From Trinickia soli (GTDB taxonomy: Bacteria; Pseudomonadota; Gammaproteobacteria; Burkholderiales; Burkholderiaceae), in NCBI RefSeq assembly GCF_002879855.1, contig NZ_PNYB01000036.1, forward strand, positions 1 to 46,045: a stretch of DNA of 46,045 bases, read 5' to 3'. The first letter of the stretch is position 1; each line of letters opens with the position of its first letter. The notes beneath the pieces are model-generated. The model saw nothing but the letters and a program-made list of their open reading frames with translations, did no database searches and was not told the DNA's origin. A program made the position numbers and the translations under genes. Below, in pieces: positions 41,081 through 46,045 of the stretch.

Positions 41081-41096
41081 GTATCTCCGCTAGCAC
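41081..41096 (-). pseudogene. 5' end of the membrane-protein gene cut by IS256
   Basis: GTG at 41096-41094, then codons CTA, GCG, GAG, ATA and the first base of CTT, preceded on the minus strand by AGGAG and a 7-nt spacer. This is the missing start of the gene whose remainder lies at 39248-39648. GTATCTCCG at 41081-41089 is the right target-site copy. Confidence 0.8.
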
Positions 41097-41512
41097 AGTT
41101 ACACTCCTTTTAGTGCGCCACGCCTATCGTTCATTGCGAATAGTCGATGCAGCGCTGTTGACAACGTGGTGTGTCAGCGACGGCTTTCCGAACGTAAGAG
41201 TGTACCTTGGTCGAGGATTTGGCTAGCAGGTGCGTTAGCCAACCGTGAGATGCCAGGACCCGGCGCGGTCGCCAAGTGCAGCAGGGAAACGGTGTGCCAT
41301 GTGCGCCGGGGAGCCGTCTCAGGCACCTGGTTCTGGACCTTGATTCCGGTGTCTCAAAGTGGTGACCTGAATATCGCGTCCGGCCTGTGCCTGTAGGGCA
41401 CTGGCAGCGCGTGAGCAACGTTCCATCGTTGTCGGCGGGCGACGGGATATCGTTCGCCCGGACCGGCGCGTATAATTCGGGTTCAGACAACGAACAACTT
41501 GGGGAAGCTGAC
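41097..41512. other. 416-bp region without a supported gene, upstream of the AAA+ gene
   Basis: It must contain the promoter of the disrupted membrane gene on the left and of the AAA+ gene on the right; TATAAT at 41471-41476 is a plausible -10 box for the latter, but no clear -35 was found at 16-18 bp. Open frames on either strand here have no domain and no ribosome site. A short structured RNA cannot be excluded. Confidence 0.45.
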
Positions 41513-42511
41513 ATGGCGCGCGGCGAACTGATGAAAAAGTTGCTCGCGAGTTACGGTCGGGACGATGAGTTCCGCGCAGTTGCCGAGCAGATCATCCTTG
41601 AAGAGGAACAGAAGAACAATCGAGTGCTGGCGCGCGCGTTGCGTCGCACCCTCGATAACTCGGCGCAAGGCACCACTGAACCCAAAGCCCCAAAGGTGCT
41701 CGCCCCCCTTATTAAGTTTCCGGATGCGGCGAGCGAATTCATCGAAAAGATCGAACCGAACCGTACGCACAAGGACATCACACTCGCCCCAGCTAACGTG
41801 CGTGTGTTTCTCGGCTTGATTGAAGAATTTCGTCGTTCAGACGAAATTCGTCGAAAGGGATTGCCTATACGGTCGAAGCTTTTGTTCTGCGGCCCGCCTG
41901 GTTGCGGAAAAACTCTTTGTGCGGAAGTATTTGCGGCGGAGCTCGGTTTGCCACTTTATGTGGTGAAGTTGGATCAATTAATCTCGTCGTACTTGGGTGA
42001 AACCGCTTCCAATATAAGAAAAATATTTGATTTTGCGAGAAAGCATCCGTGCGTCTTGTTTTTGGATGAGTTTGATGCGCTTGCTCGCTCGCGAGATGAT
42101 ACGTCGGAGCACAATGAGTTGAGGCGTGTCGTCAATAGTCTTCTGATTTTTATTGATCGCATTCAACCTCGGGGTTTCCTTATTGCGGCCACCAACCTCA
42201 GCAAGACTCTTGATCAAGCGGTGTGGCGTCGTTTTGATGAGGTGATCTGGTTTGATAAGCCGAACGATAGGATGATTCGCCGTTTCTTGGTCGCGAAATT
42301 TAAGAATGTGCATATCGGATTTGATCCATTGATATTTGCGTCAGCGTTGTCGGGCTATTCGTATGCTGAAATAGAGAGAATTTGCATTCAGGCGGTCAAG
42401 ACTGCAGTAATCGATCGTCGAAAAGTTGTAGAGGAGGGTGATTTCCGGGGCGCCCTGCGTGATGAGCAACGCCGTAAAGCGGGGCGGGAGAGGATGGCTG
42501 AGGTGGTATAA
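41513..42511 (+). CDS. AAA+ ATPase (FtsH/proteasome-like class) paired with a subtilase
   Basis: A 332-residue single-AAA+ protein. Residues 1-90 are a helical N-terminal domain (MARGELMKKLLASYGRDDEF; IILEEEQKNNRVLARALRRTL). Walker A is GPPGCGKT (127-134), a pore-loop-like SSYLGET follows (158-164), Walker B is VLFLDEFD (181-188), sensor 1 is IAATN (224-228) and arginine fingers are Arg239/240 (WRRFDEV). The C-terminal lid is YSYAEIERICIQAVKTAVI. All catalytic motifs are intact. The subtilisin-like protease gene follows after 18 bp. By analogy with proteolytic AAA+ machines it may remodel or present substrates to, or control, that protease. GC and codon use suggest acquisition by transfer. 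Confidence 0.88.
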   Translation: MARGELMKKLLASYGRDDEFRAVAEQIILEEEQKNNRVLARALRRTLDNSAQGTTEPKAPKVLAPLIKFPDAASEFIEKIEPNRTHKDITLAPANVRVFLGLIEEFRRSDEIRRKGLPIRSKLLFCGPPGCGKTLCAEVFAAELGLPLYVVKLDQLISSYLGETASNIRKIFDFARKHPCVLFLDEFDALARSRDDTSEHNELRRVVNSLLIFIDRIQPRGFLIAATNLSKTLDQAVWRRFDEVIWFDKPNDRMIRRFLVAKFKNVHIGFDPLIFASALSGYSYAEIERICIQAVKTAVIDRRKVVEEGDFRGALRDEQRRKAGRERMAEVV

Positions 42512-42529
42512 GTTCAACGATTGTAATCG

Positions 42530-44869
42530 ATGCCTCATTTAGAACATTTGCGTCTTATCCGGCTGCCCGAGCGATTCGAGCGCAGGAAGAACGGGGGCGG
42601 GGCGCCTCCACCGGCGCGTGATCCGAGCGCGCATAGCGCCCGTTTAACTGCGGAGCTAAATTCCGTCGTTACTGCCCAGCGCGCGCGCCGTCGCCCAGAG
42701 TTCGTCAATCCCGCGCTTATCTTGCGGGTCAGGATGGCAGGAGCACGACAAGAAAGCACGTGGGAAGGGCTAGGGCTCACCGTCCTATCATCCGACGCTG
42801 ACCGGACATTGATAGTTTTTGCAGACCATGACGACCTGCGCGATTTTCGGCAACGAATAGACGCTTATTCGCAAGGCGTTCCGCCCGGGCAGCAGAATCC
42901 AGCGTATGCGGCATTTGTTGCAAATATCGAAGCAATTGGTGACGTTGAGCCGCGCGACCGGATCGGGCTTAAGCTGCGGGAAAGTGGCTTTGTTTCCGAA
43001 GCCGATTTTCGTGACGATCAGGTGCATACCCTTGACCTTGAGTTATGGGATGTCGGCCGGCGCGAGCTGCGAGATCGCAAGCTTGATGAGATTGGGGCGT
43101 ACATCGTGAATCGTGGCGGCGATGTTCACGATAGGTATGTCGGTCCGTCCATTTCTATGCTTCGTATCACTGTGAGTGGCGCAGTTGTTCGAACGCTGCT
43201 TTCCGTTGATGCCGTGGCAAGCATCGACAGGCCGCCGGAGCCCGATGGCGCGGCCGAAACAGCTATCGCACTTGACCTCGGGCAGTTACCCGAGCTAACC
43301 CCTCTCGACGACGACGCACCACTCATTGGGATCATTGATAGCGGTATCAATGATCATCCGCTCATCGCTGACATTTTGGTTGGTGCCATCGGAGTTCCGG
43401 AGGGTTTGGGGACCGCGGACGTATGGGGGCACGGGACGGTTGTCGGTGGGATCGCAGTATTCGGGGATATCGTTGGGCAGCTAAATACCGGGCAGCTAAA
43501 TCGCGGCGCGCGGCTTTGCTCTGCAAAGGTTGTGAACGATCAAGGCGCTTTCGATAACCGGCGTCTTGTGCCGTCACAAATGCGAGAGGCAATCACCGCA
43601 CTGCATACCCGGTACGGGTGCCGAATATTTGTGATCGCTTTGGGCGACAGGCAGCTGACCTACGACGGTAGAAAGGTCGGCCCTTGGGCCGCCACGCTAG
43701 ATGAATTGGTCCGGGAACTCAACGTCGTGATCGTGGTATCCGCGGGGAACCGCGTTCCGCGCCGCGGCAACGCTATCGAACAGGCGGTTACCGAGTATCC
43801 GGACTATTTGTTGGAACCGGCGAATCGCTTCTGTGAGCCCGCTGGCGCTCAGAATGTCTTATCGATTGGGGCGATTTCACACAGTACTGGCATTTCGCCG
43901 GAGCTAGCGGATGACATCCGAGTCCATCCGATAACCGGGCCAATGGAGCCGTCGCCCTTTACTCGGGCGGGGCCTGGTATCGATGGCTCAGTCAAGCCAG
44001 ATTTTGTGGATTTTGGTGGAACAGCGGTCTTCGATGCGGTAACTGTCCAGTTGCGTGGCGGTGAGGATTTGCCTAGTGCCGGAGTCGTCTCGCTCAACCA
44101 TCGTCATATCGAACAACTTTTCACGGCCCGATCTGGGACATCTTTCGCCGCACCTTTAGTTGCGTTCAAGGCAAGCCAAGTCTTGGCGATTTTGCCCGAC
44201 GCATCCGCTAATCTAGTTCGCGCGCTACTCGCGGGGGCAGCAACGGTGCCACAGGAGGCGATTGATCGCCTTGGCGTTCTCGGTGCTGACGCTGCTCGGA
44301 AGGTTTGTGGGCGAGGGCAGGTCGATCTTGAGCGCGCTGCATATTCGGACGAATCTCGAGTTGTCCTGTATGCAGAGGACGAATTGGCAGTTGACCATTT
44401 TGCTGTCTATGAGGTTCCTATACCTGTTGCCTATCAACAGACTCGGGGCAGGCGTACCGTCAAGGTCAGCTTGGCGTTTGATCCGCCGGTTCGTCATACT
44501 CGCGTCGACTACGCCGGAATCGGGATGAGCTTTCGGCTAATCCGGGGCTGTAGTGCGCAACAGGTTTTCGAACATTACCGACGGCGGAATGTTGCCGTAG
44601 AAGGTGGTGTTCCGGAGATGGCTGGCCGGTTTAACTGCGCATTGGAGCCCGGTCCGCGGGATCGCGAGACGGCGACGCTACAAACGGCCGCGATTACGTT
44701 TCAGCGCGACTTAACTCAGTACGGCGATCGGTACTATCTCGTCGTGAGATGTGAAGGTGGGTGGGCCCAGGAGCTTGTGCAAAGTCAGCGTTTTGCTGTA
44801 GTCGTTGAGGTTAGCCACGAGGAGGAGATTCGGCTATATCAGCAGATCAGAGTCCGACTGCCAGCCTAG
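42530..44869 (+). CDS. Subtilisin-like (S8) serine protease with long N-terminal domain, AAA+-coupled
   Basis: A 779-residue protein without a signal peptide, so it should act in the cytoplasm, unusual for a subtilase. Residues 1-255 are a unique N-terminal region. The peptidase domain has the complete triad: Asp270 (GIIDSGIND), His301 (WGHGTVVGG) and Ser538 (ARSGTSFAAPLV), plus oxyanion Asn407 (VSAGN). Residues about 610-779 form a beta-rich C-terminal domain (RRTVKVSLAFDPPVRHTRVD; YYLVVRCEGGWAQ). It is probably co-transcribed with the AAA+ gene. Such two-gene sets recur in accessory regions and are suspected of roles in phage or element conflict; the role here is unproven. Confidence 0.88.
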   Translation: MPHLEHLRLIRLPERFERRKNGGGAPPPARDPSAHSARLTAELNSVVTAQRARRRPEFVNPALILRVRMAGARQESTWEGLGLTVLSSDADRTLIVFADHDDLRDFRQRIDAYSQGVPPGQQNPAYAAFVANIEAIGDVEPRDRIGLKLRESGFVSEADFRDDQVHTLDLELWDVGRRELRDRKLDEIGAYIVNRGGDVHDRYVGPSISMLRITVSGAVVRTLLSVDAVASIDRPPEPDGAAETAIALDLGQLPELTPLDDDAPLIGIIDSGINDHPLIADILVGAIGVPEGLGTADVWGHGTVVGGIAVFGDIVGQLNTGQLNRGARLCSAKVVNDQGAFDNRRLVPSQMREAITALHTRYGCRIFVIALGDRQLTYDGRKVGPWAATLDELVRELNVVIVVSAGNRVPRRGNAIEQAVTEYPDYLLEPANRFCEPAGAQNVLSIGAISHSTGISPELADDIRVHPITGPMEPSPFTRAGPGIDGSVKPDFVDFGGTAVFDAVTVQLRGGEDLPSAGVVSLNHRHIEQLFTARSGTSFAAPLVAFKASQVLAILPDASANLVRALLAGAATVPQEAIDRLGVLGADAARKVCGRGQVDLERAAYSDESRVVLYAEDELAVDHFAVYEVPIPVAYQQTRGRRTVKVSLAFDPPVRHTRVDYAGIGMSFRLIRGCSAQQVFEHYRRRNVAVEGGVPEMAGRFNCALEPGPRDRETATLQTAAITFQRDLTQYGDRYYLVVRCEGGWAQELVQSQRFAVVVEVSHEEEIRLYQQIRVRLPA

Positions 44870-44874
44870 CGTCT

Positions 44875-44916
44875 GGTCGTGCATTGCTGATCTTTCGATC
44901 GAGTCGATGCACGACC
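44875..44916. terminator. Long perfect hairpin between the convergent subtilase and integrase genes
   Basis: GGTCGTGCAT (44875-44884) pairs perfectly with ATGCACGACC (44907-44916) around a 22-nt loop. It begins 6 bp after the subtilase stop and ends 12 bp before the end of the integrase relic. No T-run follows, so it may work with a factor or be a recombination-related structure. Confidence 0.55.
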
Positions 44917-44928
44917 TGATTGCGTGCG

Positions 44929-45931
44929 CTACCCAAGTTTTTCCAGCAGGCTTTCCGGCTTGAGGTGCGTGTATCGTTTCAGCATTTGCATGCTGCGGTG
45001 GCCGGTTATAGACGCAACCTCCAGGGGATGCAGGCCTTTTTCAAAGAGCCTTGATGCAGCTTCGTGGCGTATCGTGCCAGCGAAGTGTCAGCAGCTCCGG
45101 ATCATGTTTGCTGGCGTCACGAAGGGTGCGTTTCCAGACGCATATGACCGAGTTCACGGTGGTCGCAAATACCCGGCCGTTCAGATCGCGTCGAATGTCT
45201 GGCGGACCGTACATGGAGCGCGCGAAGCGCGCTTCTGCGCCCTCCGAAATTGCTGCAAGACCGCGGAGCACGTTGACCGCGCGCGTGGACAGGGGGAGGG
45301 CAGAGGGCACGCCTTTGTTGTCAGCGCCGCGTGCCTCCACGGGGAAGCGGACTACCCTGTTGTTGAAGTCGATCCACTGCCATTGAAGGCTGAATAGCGC
45401 ACCTTGACGCAGGCTTGTCTCGATAGCCAACTCGAAGGCTGGGGCAACCCACGGATTGCGACTAACAGACAGCAGAGCTTTCAGCTTGTCAAATTCCCCC
45501 GGAAGTAAGCGCCTTTCCCGGCCTTTGCTGCCTGATGGCTTCCGGATGTTGTCGAGAGGGTTGGGAAGGCCCTCCATGCCCCATTCTTTACGAGCTATCT
45601 CGAAAAGATGGCGTATGAGCTGAAGCTCGAGGCGGATAGTGTTTTCAGCGCGGCCAGCGGCACGGCGATCGTCCCGGTACCTGGCGAAGTCGGTGCCTCT
45701 GAGATTGGCAAGGGTGCGATGGGCCAGATCGTTATCCAGCCACCTGTCGATCCGGCGTTCCTCCTGATACGGATGCCGCTTTTCGGGAACAATCTCTTTG
45801 CAGTAGCGTTTCAACGCGTCGGCCAAGGTCGTACGCTCGGCTTCCGACCGATCGACAAACGATCCCACGTCCATCTCGCCTTCGATCTGACGTGCCCACT
45901 TCTGCGCCTGTTGCTTCGTGCGTATTTCGGC
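44929..45931 (-). pseudogene. Phage-type tyrosine recombinase (integrase), frameshifted and 5'-disrupted
   Basis: From about 45874 the frame reads MDVGSFVDRSEAERTTLADA, with an arm/core domain and the first catalytic Arg in ETSLRQGALFSLQW. At RWHD (near 45079) a frameshift leads to an early stop at 45041. In the next frame the true end continues: [36 protein letters not shown], ending in TAG at 44929-44931. That lost part holds HxxR-type, His and Tyr catalytic residues, so the enzyme is inactive unless the shift is a sequencing error. In-frame family-like sequence continues upstream to about 45931 (EIRTKQQAQKWARQIEGEMD) and then ends in IS-like repeats without a start codon. Confidence 0.8.
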
Positions 45932-45973
45932 GAACGTGACCGCCGATTTCGGGAACGTGACCGATTCGGCGGG
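45932..45973 (+). repeat. 21-bp tandem repeat at a probable IS end
   Basis: GAACGTGACCG occurs at 45932-45942 and again at 45953-45963, in units of 21 bp (GAACGTGACCGCCGATTTCG type). The multiple short repeats and the abrupt loss of the integrase frame here suggest the edge of an IS21-like element lying mostly beyond the window. On the minus strand a frame ending NVLEPELDQN and TAA at 46011-46013 could be its last gene; ten residues are too few to name it. Confidence 0.5.
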
Positions 45974-46045
45974 GTTGGGCGTTGCGCGGTGTTGATTGTA
46001 GATTTCCTTGTTAGTTCTGGTCGAGTTCGGGCTCCAGGACGTTGG

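Noticed and set aside
41131-41514. Open frames on both strands between the IS256 element and the AAA+ gene
   Set aside because: No domain, no ribosome site and unlike compositions; the region more likely holds promoters.
44875-44916. Hairpin considered as an attachment site or part of a tRNA gene
   Set aside because: No tRNA-like cloverleaf and no second copy in the window; it is better explained as a structure between convergent genes.

Overview
The window is high-GC DNA from a betaproteobacterium, very probably a Burkholderiaceae member of the Burkholderia/Paraburkholderia/Caballeronia/Trinickia group. Support: a Burkholderia-type trimeric porin, a cysN end in front of it, the gene set hemN / Crp-Fnr / nitronate monooxygenase / split nrdD-nrdG / quinol NO reductase, and VgrG-DUF2169-PAAR modules. 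No rRNA, tRNA or CRISPR array was seen.

Region 1 (1-2.7 kb): the end of cysN, a porin with a strong terminator, a small glycine-zipper lipoprotein and an Fe-S-type FNR regulator. Region 2 (3.2-8.4 kb): an operon of overlapping genes for a B-type haem-copper oxidase (subunits I and II plus a one-helix protein), accompanied by three multi-haem c-type cytochromes. Region 3 (8.5-10.7 kb): a sulfide/thiosulfate module, with two YeeE/YedE permease halves and a BigR-like redox repressor facing a persulfide dioxygenase across a compact operator with convergently overlapping promoters. Region 4 (10.7-22.6 kb): an anaerobic and nitric-oxide response block of NsrR, HemN, a DNR-like regulator, a nitronate monooxygenase with a cysteine cluster, a DGC-domain protein, anaerobic ribonucleotide reductase (NrdG, a separate glycyl-radical peptide, NrdD), DUF2249, an NnrS-like membrane protein, a DUF59 protein and qNOR. 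Four FNR/DNR-like boxes (TTGAC-N4-ATNAN) lie in front of the genes of regions 2 and 4, so the two regulators probably tie these genes into one low-oxygen/NO regulon.

Region 5 (23.4-27.8 kb): mixed accessory genes. These are a DUF1272 zinc protein, an EamA exporter, a MarR-GNAT fusion with an elaborate palindromic operator, YjdM, a toxin-antitoxin locus whose PIN toxin has lost its middle, and two short tandem arrays (25 bp x 6 and 23 bp x 4) that look like the ends of a decayed IS21-type element. Region 6 (27.9-39.0 kb): a type VI secretion accessory island with a lone tssF, a membrane-active effector candidate overlapping a membrane protein (possible immunity), VgrG, a DUF2169 adaptor, a PAAR-like protein with a C-terminal toxin domain, and a run of paralogous immunity-like genes, the last of which is truncated.

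Region 7 (39.2-46.0 kb): a mobile, defence-like segment. An IS256-family element sits inside a small membrane-protein gene with a recognisable 9-bp target duplication, and the gene can be rebuilt exactly across it. Then come an AAA+ ATPase / subtilisin-like protease gene pair of unknown role, and a frameshifted phage-type integrase whose 5' end has been replaced by what looks like another IS end. The AAA+/subtilase pair beside a dead integrase is the best candidate for an undescribed system, followed by the immunity-paralogue array and the two-protein anaerobic ribonucleotide reductase.
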